Assembly: GCA_963920665.1 (NCBI GenBank)
Contig: OY987268.1
Span: 8,496,501 to 8,560,500 of the forward strand
Direction of reading: 5' to 3'
Source: Straminergon stramineum
Taxonomy: Eukaryota > Streptophyta > Bryopsida > Hypnales > Calliergonaceae
Length of the DNA: 64,000 bases
The position numbers and the translations under genes are program-made. This document shows, one piece after another, positions 37,270-49,869 of this stretch (position 1 is the first letter of the stretch; each line of letters begins with the position of its first letter). The notes below the pieces were generated by a model. That model ran no database searches. It was given only the letters and a program-made list of their open reading frames with translations, and was not told where the DNA came from.

Positions 37270-37460
37270 TAAGAATGGAGACCGCGGGTCTAGGCGACCA
37301 CTTAAGTACTCGAGGTCGCCTTGGGGCGCTTGCGAAACGGGCAATTGCGAGAGGGGGCGAATGCGGGTTCCAGAGGTGCTCGAGGATCTAGGCGACCATG
37401 GGTTTTAGGGCAACCGCTGGTGTAGAGGGCGACCGTTAGTGTGGAGGCAACCGCAGGTCT
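37270..37460. repeat. GC-rich degenerate repeat block 3
   Basis: G-rich on + (GACCGCGGGTCTAGGCGACC, GGCAACCGCTGG), hence C-rich on the coding strand of the kinase pseudogene, whose first codons lie immediately to its left. AGTACTTAAGTGG (read on minus, near 37294) recurs in similar form after block 5 (GGGTACTTAAGGGG). Confidence 0.8.
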
Positions 37461-38715
37461 AGAAAGGATGGACCATCATAAATAATAGCAAAAAGAAACC
37501 TTGATATGGGGGAGAAACATTGGCATTACAACATCCCACTTCTATTTCACTTGTTTTCAAATAAAATCATAAGACCACTATGATACGGTCTAGAATGTGG
37601 AATTTGATTTTGAGTTGTTTCTTTATAGTTCCAAAAATATGTCTACATTGTTCACAAAGAAAAAAAAAGGAATGGGCCAAAAGGGAAAAAGGGAATCACA
37701 AATACAAAAGTACATGACATGATTAACTTCTATTGAAACAAAAAGGGAGAACTTGAAATGCTTACATTCTACCATTGCATTATAATATTATAGAGGTTAC
37801 TTTAAAAGCACCCAAAGTCTTCTAATTTCTTTGAGTTTGTTCTACATTGAACATGAAATCAACTTTTTTACACAACCCTAAATCCTTTTTGGGTGGAGAA
37901 GGTCATAAATGAAAACAAACATGTTGCAGAGCACATTGAAATGAACAACAAATTAAGCATATGCACATCAAGTCAAAAGATTGTTGTCTTTGATGAAGAC
38001 ATTGTTCAAACCATCAAGGGTGTTTGAATCCTATCATTTCTTTTTTTCGCATGCCAATCCTTGAAAATTGGTCACCCACAAGATACAAGATATTTCTAAA
38101 TGGACAAGTGGGACACCTTTGAAATCATCTTTCTTAGATGTTGTAAATTGTTAAGTTACAAATTACTGATGCGGTCTTTGGAAGTAAACCTTCCAAGGAG
38201 GACCACCCCTTCTTACACTACAAAATTTACAGGATGAAGAGATGCTCTTCTATCCTGTATAGAGAATTTTTATCATTTATGGACTCAAAATTAGCCACCT
38301 CATCGTTTAAAGATGAAGAAGCGTAACATACAAATCCTTATACAATGTACAATTTCTTTGGCTAAGTATTCTATAGAAGACATTCAATATGTTCTTGTAA
38401 AAACTATCCCAAGTTTACTTAAACTTTTGTATACAAAAAATAATCTCTCTCCAAAGAGACAAAATGTCAAGTTCAGTTACTCCGATAGGTGAGCAGGAAA
38501 CATCATTTGATTCCCAAGGTTTCGAAGATATACTATGAGGGTTTAGAAGGTCAGTATTGAATTTCATACAGAAATGTATGAGGTGCAAGGTTGCACCATA
38601 CACATTTCCATATGAAATTCAATACTGATTTCTTATAACTCTCATGGACCATCCCCTATACCTTGAGAATGAAATTACCTTCCCTCCCACATACCATAGG
38701 GAATTAGCTTGACGT
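37461..38715. other. AT-rich spacer, no gene seen
   Basis: No supportable gene. A short inverted repeat of about 21-25 bp around 38550 and 38608 (TCAGTATTGAATTTCATA and its complement) may be a small hairpin. Confidence 0.4.
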
Positions 38716-38880
38716 CTTTTTTTTTTTTTTTGTAAGTTGGCTACAAGAACCAAACCAAATTGATCTCATTGGGGATCAAACCCGAGACCTCCACAAGAAC
38801 AATGACTCCCAGGAAGTCAATATCCTCCATGCATCACCCGAAGATGCCTTGAAGACCCCAAGGTCCTAATGAAGTGACTT
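38716..38880 (-). mobile_element. Probable tRNA-derived SINE fragment with poly(A) tail
   Basis: On the minus strand a run of about 17 A ends the element (T run at about 38717-38733 on +). About 50 bp upstream of it is GGTTTGATCCC, which fits a tRNA-type B box. The 5' part near 38850 is less clear, and I could not fix the A box or target duplication. Length is about 150 bp. Confidence 0.45.
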
Positions 38881-38939
38881 GTTCTTGGATGTTAAAAGTT
38901 GAATTCATTATACTTATTAAAACTTCTTTGGATTGGAAG

Positions 38940-39365
38940 GCACGCCCCCACCCGCGGTCGCCCTCCATTCCACCAAATTGGGCTCAATAACACCAAGCTA
39001 GAAGTCCAAGCCCCCAACCGTGGTCGCCTAGGACCTGAACTCGCCCCCCATCCGCAATCGCCCCCTATTCCACCAAACTGGGCTCAACAACACCAAGCCA
39101 GAAGACCACGCCCCCACCCATGGTCGCCCATGACCTGAACTCGCCCCCCACCCATAGTCGCCCCCCATTCTACCAAATTGGGCTCCACAACATGAAGACT
39201 TGAAGTTGCCTCCACCCGCGGTCGCCCAAGACTTGAACTCGCCCCCCACCCATAGTCACCCCCCATTCCACCAAACTAGGCTCCACAACACCAAGACTTG
39301 AAGTCGCCCCCACCCATGGTCGCCCAAGATGTGAACTCGCCCCCCACTAGTAGTCGCCTCTATCT
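38940..39365. repeat. GC-rich block 4 organised as about 100-bp higher-order units
   Basis: C-rich on +. Four units of about 100 bp each contain ATTCCACCAAA followed by TGGGCTC (near 38966, 39067, 39167 and 39265), separated by CCACCCGCGGTCGCCC-like runs. Unlike the other blocks, no recognisable gene follows it. Confidence 0.85.
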
Positions 39366-41379
39366 TAAAGTTACGTCAGTCTAGGAACCAACGTAGTAAA
39401 AGATGTGAGCAATCTCCAACTCTAATGAAGTCAGACTTAATTGCATCTTCCATAGACTACAATTGACCTGTCCTTCAATGTTGTTAGTTAGTTAATACTA
39501 CAAAATCAGTCTATAAATATAGAAATTTTAGTAAGACTAATTAGACAAATTGAAGAGGGTTTTCCAAACCCTAAACCCTCAATCTTAGCACATTATATTT
39601 TTGGTATTACAAAGGAAATGGTGTTGGCACCTCTTTTGAAATACATTTGATGTTTATAAGAGAGTTGGCCTTTTATAAATATTTGTTACTATTTAATGTC
39701 CAAGGTATTTTTATATGGGTATTTTATAGTTATCTTCTATAGTGGGTTGTGTTTTATATACTTACTAGTGGATTTATTGATAAGCCCCTCCCATCCCTCC
39801 CATAAGTCTTAGTTTCCTTAGGATTATTTCTTTTTCTTTTAAATAGCCATTGGGGTTTTCTTACACTTTGACAGCATTATATGCAATATGGACCTTTTTC
39901 TTTTGATGGGTCTATATTCTTAATTTTTTCTAGCCATGGACAATTGATTGGGATCACCTGGCTTCTTCTCAATCATACGACAATTTTTTACACTTGGTTG
40001 TAGGTCAAGAAATTATTAGAAGCTTCCATGCTTAAATGGAATTTGACATTTGTCAATTTGACTTGACTACTGTCTTTTGCTTCATTGGTTGTCATTATAG
40101 GTTTGCTTGGCACATCATAGGGGGTACTATGCTAGTGCTGTGATGGATGGCTAAAAGTGGTCCTTAAAAAATCCTTGGATTATGGAGAGTTGATTTTTTC
40201 TAATTTGAGGGTTCCTTCTAGTACAAGTTTGTTTGACTTGGCTAATTTTTTATCCCTGGACACCAAGTCATTAATTCTTGGGGCCTATGGGTGGTTGGGA
40301 TCCAAGGCATATTTTCTTGGAGACTAGGGCATGGACTTGACTTAACCTTAATTGAACACTGCTATGGCCAATATATAAGGGATTGAAACTACCCTTGAGC
40401 CTTCACAATTTCATATTGTTGGCTTTTACAAGGTGTTGGAAGTGACTACAGTTGGTGGGAGTGAGGACTAGGATGGCATCTACATAGGTCATCTATGGTG
40501 CACAATGTCTTAGGCTTTGATTTGTATTTTGTTGTTCATTTTATTAAGTGTATTTTTGAGTTTTGCTTGTTGATTTTTCTTTTGTGACTGCTATAACATA
40601 CAATTGTGGGTTGAAGACACCTTGTCTACGACTTACTAACATTCCGATGTTTGGTTTGTTATGGGGACAGGTGAGGTCCACAACCTCTTTGGTTAAATCT
40701 TCACGGAGGCTCTATCCATAGACCTTGACAACAAATTCTTTTAGGGGATACTAAATCACTTTGATATTACTTGATTTAGTTCCTAGCTTTAGGTGTCTCT
40801 AATGATTTGATATTTTCTACCTATTGGTATTGTACCAATGAAAAGATCTTAGTCATGATCTTTATTTGGTTTTATGTACTTAAAAACTTCTTTTCATAAG
40901 TTTATTGAGAAGATGTTGGGCTGATTTGGTGGATATGATAGTTTGATGGCTAAATATGTATATTCTCTATTCAGCTGTATATTATTTTTTTTAATCTTTG
41001 AAGTTCTTTTTTGGATTATGATTGGTTTGTTATTTATAGGAAAGGCCCTATTTGGGATGTCCCTCCCACCTACCCGGGTTGCTTATAGAAAAACCATAGA
41101 CCTTCTCAATGTATGCCAACCCAAAAGTAATGTACTTCTATTTTTTAGGGTGGATAAAATGGCAAACACATGTGAGTTGCTTTTCATTATATGTCTTTAA
41201 AAAGTTTGAACTCCTAAACCTTGCACTTGTAAGATATAAACCATTCAAAGTGTCATTTCCTATTTTTTTAATCTTCAATAAATTCAATATTCATTCACCC
41301 CTTCAAATGTGTTTTAAATCCCCTTGATGTATCAAGGGGAGGACTACATTGAAATTCCTATGTTGGAGGATGGAAAATG
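39366..41379. other. AT-rich region, no supported gene
   Basis: A hydrophobic frame of 85 residues at 40943 is not supported by any conservation or motif. Nothing else recognised. Confidence 0.4.
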
Positions 41380-42065
41380 AAATGATGAGGAGAAGGGCTT
41401 CCTCAAGTCTCCATTTTGTAAACCACTTCTTATGTAGATAAAAAGATTTCTTCTTCATGCATCCCACGGTGTTAGTATTTTTTTTCTACATCGTTTCCCC
41501 CAAAAGGGAAGGTCTCCTCCAAATGTACTCCCTCGAAAAATTAAGATAGGAAATGGTCATGTTGAATTTTACATGAGCACAAGGAAAAAAAAATGTCAAT
41601 TAGAAGAGCTTCCCCAAGTCTCCATTTCTTAAAACCACTTCTTATGTAGATAAAAAGATTTCTTCTTCATACATCCCACGGTGTTAGTATTTTTTTTGTA
41701 CATTGTTTCCTCCAAAAGGGAAGGTCTCCTCCAAATGTACTCCCTCAAAAAATTAAGATAGGAAATGGTCATGTTGAATTTTACATGAGCACGAGGGAAA
41801 AAAAAATGTCAATTAGAAGAGCTTCTCCAAGTCTCCATTTCTTAAAACCACTTCTTATGTAGATAAAAAGATTTCTTCTTCATGCATCCCATGGTGTTAG
41901 TATTTTTTTGTACATCGTTTCCTCCAAAAGGAAAGGTCTCCTCTAAATGTACTCCCTCCAAAAATTAAAATAGGAAATGGTTACATTGAATTTTACATGA
42001 CCACATGGATGGATGAAGGAGAAATGAAATGTTAGGAAGAAGGGCTTTTCCAAATTTCCACTTCC
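41380..42065. repeat. About 212-bp tandem repeat, three units plus partial fourth
   Basis: Each unit holds AAGTCTCCATTT, CCACTTCTTATGTAGATAAA, CATCCCACGGTGTTAG, AAGGTCTCCTCCAAATGTAC and GAATTTTACATGA. The first landmark falls at about 41405, 41616 and 41829, with a diverged end near 42052. Units are very similar, so the array is fairly young. Non-coding. Confidence 0.9.
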
Positions 42066-42229
42066 TAAACCAATTTGCTTTCTTTATTACTTAATTAACT
42101 TTTGATCACTTAGTATTGAATGCCTGAGTCATAGGATTTTCTGGAGTTAACCCTCAGAAAAGGGGGGAGCGGTATTTGAAAAGTTTGAACATCTTCCCTC
42201 CAATTTGTAAGGGGGGAAAGTCAAACGCA

Positions 42230-42610
42230 TGTTTTCTGGCGCCCCTGACCCACGGTCGCTCCATACACAGCCGCCCCCATCGTCATGAACTGGAAGACCT
42301 TTCTGAATCTAAGATCCGCGGTTGCCCCATTACCCGAGGTAGCCCAAGAAATGACTTGTGGTCGCCCTATATGCAGCCGCCCCCTATACCCGCGGTTGCC
42401 CCATTACCTGTGGTCACCCAAGAAATGACTTGTGGTCACCTTATATGCCGCCGCCCCCCTATACCCGTGGTCACCCTACACTCGAGGCCTCCTTCCAGAA
42501 ACTCTAATTTTTCCTGAATGGCAATTTCTGGACAGTGGGACCTAGACCCGCAATCACCCAAGACCTGCACGCGCCCTCTTCCCGCACACGCCCTAGGCAA
42601 CTTCGGGTAC
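42230..42610. repeat. GC-rich degenerate repeat block 5
   Basis: C-rich on + (ACCCGCGGTTGCCCC, CCTGTGGTCACCC), directly upstream of family-X member 3. Includes a local direct repeat: AAGAAATGACTTGTGGTC occurs twice (near 42346 and 42420). Confidence 0.85.
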
Positions 42611-42656
42611 TTAAGGGGATACTGGATTCCTAGGTCGCCACTTCCTTTGTCGCACC

Positions 42657-44486
42657 ATGCCTTTCATCCGCCTTGAAGCGTCTGACTGCCGGTTTGTCGG
42701 TTGGAAGTTTGGGCACCTACACGTGTTGTGGCTTCCACGTTTACAAATTCATTTCTTCGGTTATATTATCGACAAAAGTCTAGTTCTCTTTACAATAGTG
42801 AGACATGACAAGATGACGAAGAAGAAAGGAGATCACCATAGCAAGCAATGACGCACCCTTCTTGACCTAGCAGCTAAGGCATATCGGGGATGGCGTTATG
42901 TAAATTCCGATTGGACCTTGACGACTTGCAAGTTATTTGTGGATTGGTGCCATATTGACAAGCTATTCTCTTACCATCGACACATTCACCATGTGAAGCA
43001 AAACCAAGCAAATCTTCATTACTGCAAGGATGATGCATTTGTCCGGAGATGTATTGAAGTGTACCGAGCATTGTACGGAAAGCGAAAAATTCCACAGAGT
43101 GAAGTCTCAATGGGCATATGCCAAATGGTATATGCAAACTTACAATTGGGGAAAACGGTAGATTGGATGACCTTCAAGACATCCTAGAATGTCACCCTTC
43201 CAACTACAAAAGACATTCCAAGAGTGGGTCCTTCAAATAATCCTCGGGATGGGCTAGGGCCCAAAAAGAACATTATAGAAGGAGTGGCAGATGAGGATTA
43301 TGTTTGGTCAACGTCAACTGGAGAATTAGACTCTAATGAAGAATCATTGCCTGAACCTTGGGATAGGATCGAAGATACATCAATGGAAGAAAACTTATCG
43401 TTGGTGGTATCAAAAGAAGGCAACATGCAACAGACCACAACAATGTATGGAGAATCTTTTATGTCTGTAGAACTGATAGGGGTCCGTTGTCCCGAAGATG
43501 ACGAAGTGTTCCATTACGTGCAAGCTCACTTGTAGGAAATTAATGAAGATAGGTTGGATGGGGAGAGTGAAGCCGAAGAAGAGATTCCTCTAACCTTGAT
43601 GAAATTGCCTTCCATGGAAGTATTGCTTGAAATGGAATAAGAACATCAAGGTGTACTTGGAGAAGACAATAACTGGCGAACAAAGGAACCCTAAAAAGTG
43701 GAGTTGGAGATGCATTTAAAGGATCTCAAAGAAAAAGAAAGGGAGTGTGAGATCATTGAGAAGTGGAGCGCATAAGAGATTCAGGTTGAGGATGTGGGCA
43801 CCCTCAAAGAACTATATCAAGCTAGACAAACTTGTTTGGTAGCCCAACAAAGAGAAATGGACCAGTTGGAACAATTTTACCTCAAATTCAATAAGGGAGA
43901 AGATGGAGGATCCAATTCAAATGTCAATCCTGTTATGGATGAACAACTTCAAACAATAATGGGAAAATGCAGGATGGAAGAAAACAACCTTGCCATTGAA
44001 AAAGGAGGTGTGGAAAAGGCAAGATTGACATTGAACCGCTTGGCAGAGATGAAGGATGTAGACCCTATTGACCGGTCGTTGCAATCGGATTCATTGTCTG
44101 TGGATGTTGAAGATTTGTCATCCACTATGGAAATAGAGAAGTTGAAGATGAAGTTAGCTTCTGTGAAGAGATTGGAACAAAAGTTGGAAAAAAAGATGTC
44201 GTCGCCAAAGGCACACATCAAGTTCATGTCGTTGTTCAAGAAGTGGTGGATCCAAAATAAGATGTGGAACCATGACCTGACTCTTTTGAAGAAGGAAGAG
44301 AGAGTGGCAAGAGCCCAAATAGAACTAGAAAAGAAGAAAAGGGAAGAACAGGGGAAATGGATGGAGTATAATTTAGGTGGCACTTGTTTTTTTTATGACT
44401 ATGTACTTCTTCCAAGATATATGAAGAAAAAGGTTTTGTCCTTATTTTCGTTGAAATACAAGAATGGCGATTTATTTTTTTTGTGA
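42657..44486 (+). pseudogene. Family-X member 3: single frame with six stops
   Basis: A continuous 1830-bp frame with stops at 42849 (TGA), 43185 and 43533 (TAG), 43638, 43692 and 43773 (TAA), and no frameshift. The start MPFIRLEASDCRF is the shared leader. Core: RGWRYVNSDWT, KLFVDWCHIDKLF, KQNQANLHYCKDDAFVRRC, VYRALYG and GKTVDWMTFK. Then an acidic region and a long coiled coil (KKWWIQNKMWNHDLTLLKKE, EERVARAQIELEKKK). It ends before the RING part seen in member 1. Six internal stops exclude a normal protein. Function unknown. Confidence 0.75.
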
Positions 44487-45239
44487 ATGAAAATGTGATT
44501 GCATTTGGATCCAAACATTTGGATTTTTGTCAAATTTTGATGATTTCAAGTTGTGTGAATGTTATTTTCTTGCAAAATTTGTGTAGTGTTTTAAAAAAAA
44601 CAAGAATTCTAATAACTTTGAGTCTACACAAAGAATCCTCAATAAATTTAAACTACATCATCTATGAGAGTTTCAGTATAAGTTCATATGGTTGCATTTT
44701 TCCATATTTAACATATGGTTTGAACATACTGTAAATGTCAGCATCCCCATGCTCTTCAATCCTTGAATGTATGGACCCTTCTTGAGATTTATAATTTGGG
44801 AAAAAACATCATAAACAAGTACTCAAAAGAATACTTTTGGAATTGATGGAGAAATGGAAGTTATACATTTTGAGTTGTGGAATCCATGTATATGGTTTGA
44901 TCAACGAATGTTGTCCCCCATTTTTCTTTTTAATTTGAAAGAGAAATTTCATAATTTTTTCCAAATTTGAGTTCAAGCTAATTCTATTTATTTTTTATTA
45001 AGTTTGTTGGAATGGATTTGAAATGAGGTTCCCTTTATGTGGTAGTTTAAAAAAAAAATTGTATTCTTAAAGTCTATGACCATATTCCTGAAAATCTTTT
45101 TTGGAAGTATCTATAAATACCAAGTCAAAACCTTAGATAGGGTTTAGGGTTTAATAAAATATCTATCTAAACTAGGATGACTTTCATCTAGAAATTCACC
45201 AATGGAATGCTAACGGGTTAACAGAATTGGCCTTGGTTC
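44487..45239. other. AT-rich spacer, no gene seen
   Basis: No coding sequence supported. AGGGTTTAGGGTTTAA near 45138 is two telomere-like units only. Confidence 0.4.
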
Positions 45240-45510
45240 CTAAGCGTCAGCGCGGTCACCCTTCAAGTACTCGAAGTTGTCTCTTGTGACCCGCAATCGC
45301 TCCCCTTCTACCCATAGTCACCCCCTTCTACCCGCACTCGCCCCTCCTAGACCCACACTCGCCCTTTCATCCGCATGTGCGCTCCTAGTACGAACCATCG
45401 ACCCGTAGTTGCCCATAGGGTGACTACGCCTGTTATGAGGTCGCCCATTTCCTGCACCCATTCTTGCTCTCAGTGGGCGACTTGCGGTACTAGTAGGACT
45501 GCAATATAAA
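45240..45510. repeat. GC-rich degenerate repeat block 6, followed by TATAAA
   Basis: C-rich on + (CCCGCAATCGCTCCCC, CCCGCACTCGCCCC). TATAAA follows at 45505..45510. The hAT transposase pseudogene starts a few hundred bases downstream, so the block is again upstream and C-rich on the coding strand. Confidence 0.75.
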
Positions 45511-45966
45511 GCTGAAGGGCCAGACTTTAATTTTCACCTTGCTTCGGGGATGAACTCATGACTTGAATCTTCGAAAGAGGCTTCTTGCAGATGTTTGGTT
45601 CTTTGGAGGGCAATGACTTGGTTTGAGTGGTTTAAAAGATCATTCAAAGCAGGTGGCTTTGCCATTCTTTTTTCTAAATCAGGGCTTTGATTCATATGAT
45701 CATATTGTTTTAAGAACCCATAGGCAAGGGACAATATGGCTAGTTAGGGTGAGGGGAGGAGGACTACCAGTAACGATAGGAGGAGAGCCACGAAGGAGTG
45801 GGACCCTTGGTTGCTTGTAGACACTAACCGTTAGTTTGCGGGAAATACATGAACATGTGTTTTCTGTGGGTGGACCTCCGTGTTTGTATGGAAGTGGGCA
45901 TTCTATCACTTTAGATTTAGTGGCAAAACTACATTGGAACGATATAAGAAAATCCCATAGGCAGTA

Positions 45967-48900
45967 TTGCAAAAGTTTAGGACTTGTAGTGGGGTTGTTC
46001 TGAAGGAAATGAGCTTTGAACAAATGCATGAGGAGGTTCCAAAATTTGATGTTGTGGATGAGATTGTGATAGAGCCTATGTTGGAGGGGGGTAGGGAGAG
46101 GTCAGAGGAGCCTAGTGCTATGAATGAACCAATGCTTCCTAGTACAGATTCAGTAGATTCCACTCTTCAAACAATTTTGAGAAGGAAGAATAATCCTTCC
46201 ATTTCTAGGCAAACTAGCATGGATGAGGCATTACAAAGTAGTACGAGAGCAAAGTTGGATACCATGTGGGCTTCTTTCTTTTATGAGGCTAGCATCACGT
46301 TTAATGTTGTGCGCCACCCTGTCTTTGTGAAAGCAATGAAAGAGACAATGGCATCAAGACTATGATACCAACCGCCCTCATACAATGCTTTGCATACAAG
46401 AATGATAGAGCCAAAGAAGGAAAGTGTTTCTAAAATGGTCACTGAGTAAACAAAGCACTCTATTGAAGTTTACGAAGCGACTATTTGTTCGGATGGTTGG
46501 TCTGATACTACTAGCCGTCCATTATTGAATTTAATGCTCGTATGTCCTGCAGGGGATGTGTTTCTTGGATCAGTGGACACCACGGGGGAGAAGGACATTG
46601 CGTACACCACGAATATGATGGCGCAATACATAGAAGAGGTTGGCCCAAAAAACATTGTCCAACTATGTACGGACAATGGCGCTATCATGATGGGGACTTT
46701 GAAGGCATTACAAGAGAAATATCCTCACATGTATACACAAGGATGCGTAGCACACATTTTGGACTTGCTTTTGGAAGACTAGGCAAAGGATGGCAAGGTG
46801 AAGAAAGTAGTACGATGTTGTATGCAGATTGTAAAGTACATCAAGAGGTACCATTCCATATTGGCTCTCTTCCAGAAGTACTCCCCGGACAAGGCATTGC
46901 AAATGCCTTCTAAAACACGCTTTGTAGTGAACTTCCTCATGATATCACATGTGGTAGAGTGCAAATCAACGTTGATTCGAGTGATAATGGATGAGACATA
47001 TGTGCAATTTGAGGCTAGTTTGGAACATCGCCAAAATGGAGATATATTAAAAATGCGAGCTCGTAAAGCACGGGAAGACATTCATTCGGAATCTTTTGGG
47101 GTGGAGTGTGATCATTTTTTGCACATGGTGGAGCTCGTCCTTATTGCTCTCCGAGTGTTTGATGGAAAAGCCCCAACAATGCCTAAGGCTTGGTTGGTTA
47201 TGAAGACTCTCCAAAAGCATGTGAGGAGCTTGAGAAACGATCTTTTTTTTCTGAATGATGAAACTGCGATGAAGTTTGAGAAGTGTTTCGAGGTTCGTTG
47301 GAAATTGATGCTCACAGACATGCACTATGCCGGGGCACTCTTAAATCCTTTCTTGATTGAAGTAGGAACCCTTTGTGAGGACGGTGTGGCCAAAAGAGCC
47401 TTAAATCGGGTGCTTCAAAAAATAAGTGAATCATAGGGATTATCATACATGGAGGCACTGCAAGAGCTCACGCAATTCGAAGAGAAGACATGCCCTTTTG
47501 ACCCCTTAGAAGAGGCTCCTGATATTAGACAATGTAAACTAATGCCTCATCAATGGTGGAATCTTGTGGGTGCTAATGTTCTCCCAAAAATTGCAAGGAG
47601 AGTTCTATCTTTCACATGCTTAGTATCATCATGTGAAAGGAATTGGAGCATGTATTCGTTTGTGCACAATAAAGTGCGAATCACCTAACCACATCCAAGG
47701 CAAAAGCATTGGTGTATATCTACACCAACAGTAAACTTGAACATGAGAAACGTGGACGCAATCCTGCAATGTTCTATGAAAAATACCTTGTGGATGGAAA
47801 TACCTTAGGAGAGAATGAGGAGCCATTAGCTATAGGATCCTCGGGGAATGGTGACCTAGTCAGAATGGCTTGAGTTGATGAGAATGATAGGTTGGTAGAA
47901 GAGCGCCTATGTAGAAATATGTGGGCAGGACTAATTCATAGAGAAGATAGTCCTCCATGGAGGCACAACTATGGAAACACATTTACAGTTGAGAATAATA
48001 GGTACTACTTTGAGGAGGAGGAGGTTCAACATGCACTGCGAAGGCCCCCGCAACCCTACTTCTCTGCTAGGAATAGGAATGTACCTCCTCCAATAAATTC
48101 ATCGCCAACGAGGGCAAGTACTCTTGACAACCCCAATGATGGCGTAAATAATCCAATGCCAACAAGAGTTGAGGAAACAAGATCTCCAAATGTAGTAGAT
48201 CAAGGTTCTACAAGGGTAATGAACCTACGAAGCGTTGCTCGAGTTGTTGAGGTAAATGAAAGGCAAGAGGAGGCAACACCGCCAACATATGTCGTAGATG
48301 TTGTGCATACAAGCGGTCCACTTTCTCCATTACGAAGCCCCTTAAGAACAGAAAATGTGGAATATGATTCAAATTTGCCCTTGCAAATTGTTATGAACCG
48401 GAATCGTACTATGCCCTTAAGTGGAGGAGGAAACGCAAACAATGCTAGGGCGACTAGGTCTATATCTAGTTGCCCTATTAGGCCGCCCATACATAATAGT
48501 CCTCTTAGGACAGTTGATAATAAAGTCCATGCCTCTGCTCTACAATCCACTCAACCCTCCTCAATTTCTGGCCCTGGAGAATCATCCTTGCCCGTGCGTG
48601 AAGGCACAAGAAGATAGAAAAAGCGATTGAGGAAGACGCAGGAGAGGTTGCAAAGAAATCCCAAATGACAGAACCATGTTGTCCAAAGATTCATCATGGG
48701 TGAAGCCAATTCCACACGAAACATCGGGCAATCCAGTAGAGGCGGACGACACCCTACATCCAACATTGGTGGAACAACAAATGCATTGAGGTTGACTAAA
48801 CGATTGGTGCAAACTAGCGGCGATGACGTTGTGGATACTAAAGTGCGGAACGTGAACTCAGAGGTAGAACATGAAGTGCAAAATGAATGAGTACCAAGGG

Positions 48901-49010
48901 AGGACGACGAGAATGACAACTGTGATGATAGTGAAAGGGTAGAGGAGTTGGATGATGATTGTGACCCTAACGTTGATGAGGTGCCTAATCATTACACATT
49001 TTCACCATAA
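45967..49010 (+). pseudogene. hAT transposase, decayed
   Basis: Recognised from the DUF659-type core (ICSDGWSDTTSRPLLNLMLV, VQLCTDNGA, AHILDLLLED) and the hAT C-terminal dimerisation motif (SSCERNWSMYSFVHNKVR). Stops at 46363, 46447, 46780 and 47434 in the first frame. One base is lost near 47680, moving to a second frame that holds KALVYIYTNSKLEHEKRGR, with stops at 47871, 48615, 48666 and 48888. A long Pro/Ser/Asn-rich tail ending in acidic EDDENDN and HYTFSP extends to about 49010. The DNA-binding BED finger is not recognisable upstream. It cannot make an active enzyme. It may have mobilised short relatives such as 17941..18210, but nothing here shows that. Confidence 0.88.
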
Positions 49011-49869
49011 CTTTATAAATATAGATTTAGAGGTAGTGAAGTGGTAATGTAATGCTTTTGCATAATTTTGGTGTGTTGAAGTTTTCTAGCTTAAGTTCAT
49101 AGGCAAATAGCCTATAGATGAGTTTTGTGTAGTATCTACTTTAGTATGGAAGCATGATAGTGTTAGAATTACAAAGTTCTGTTCATTGTCTTTAGTGTTG
49201 ACTTCTATAGGTGTAGAAGTGGAGATCTTAATAAAGTTCATGGAAGTACAGTTGAAGTAGAAGTTCATTTATAAAATTGGGTCACTACTCTATTAGTGTA
49301 TACAACTTATAATTACAGTAATACTAATTATCCTTACTTTTTTCTTGTTTTTGTATCTATTTTTGGTATAATTATTATATCCAATTGCAATCTTGGCTTC
49401 TACACTTCAATAGGAGTAGAAAATTTGAATTAGAAATTCCCAACCATATGTAATAAAAAAATGTAGAACTTGGAGGCTCCTATGAATGAGTGAATGACCA
49501 TAGAATGTGAAGTACTTAATTTAAGGCTTAGAAGAATGCAATGGCACATGGAAACTAAAGGATCCTAAATCGTGAGTTAGATTGAAATGGTCGTTATATC
49601 CATGTTTGCAATTGCAATGGCACACGAGGTTGCTCTTAACCTTTTACGGATGGATTAGTGAGTATGAAAATCATCCCCAATGGAACTGTGTGATGTGATG
49701 TGCTTGCCTTTCCCCCCACAAAAATACTCATTTCCGGTCTGTGGACTAAGTAAGATCTTTCTTTTGGGACCAAATTTTCCAAGATGGACAATTGCACTTA
49801 TATCGTACATCAAAAGTTCTTATCATCCGCAGAACAAAAAAAATTCCTCGGCATTGTGTATGGGATAAA
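49011..49869. other. AT-rich spacer after the hAT pseudogene
   Basis: No gene seen. The right terminus of the hAT element was not identified. Confidence 0.4.

Noticed and set aside
40943..41200. Hydrophobic 85-codon frame
   Set aside because: Composition follows the AT-rich background (poly-Phe/Ile); no conservation or promoter.
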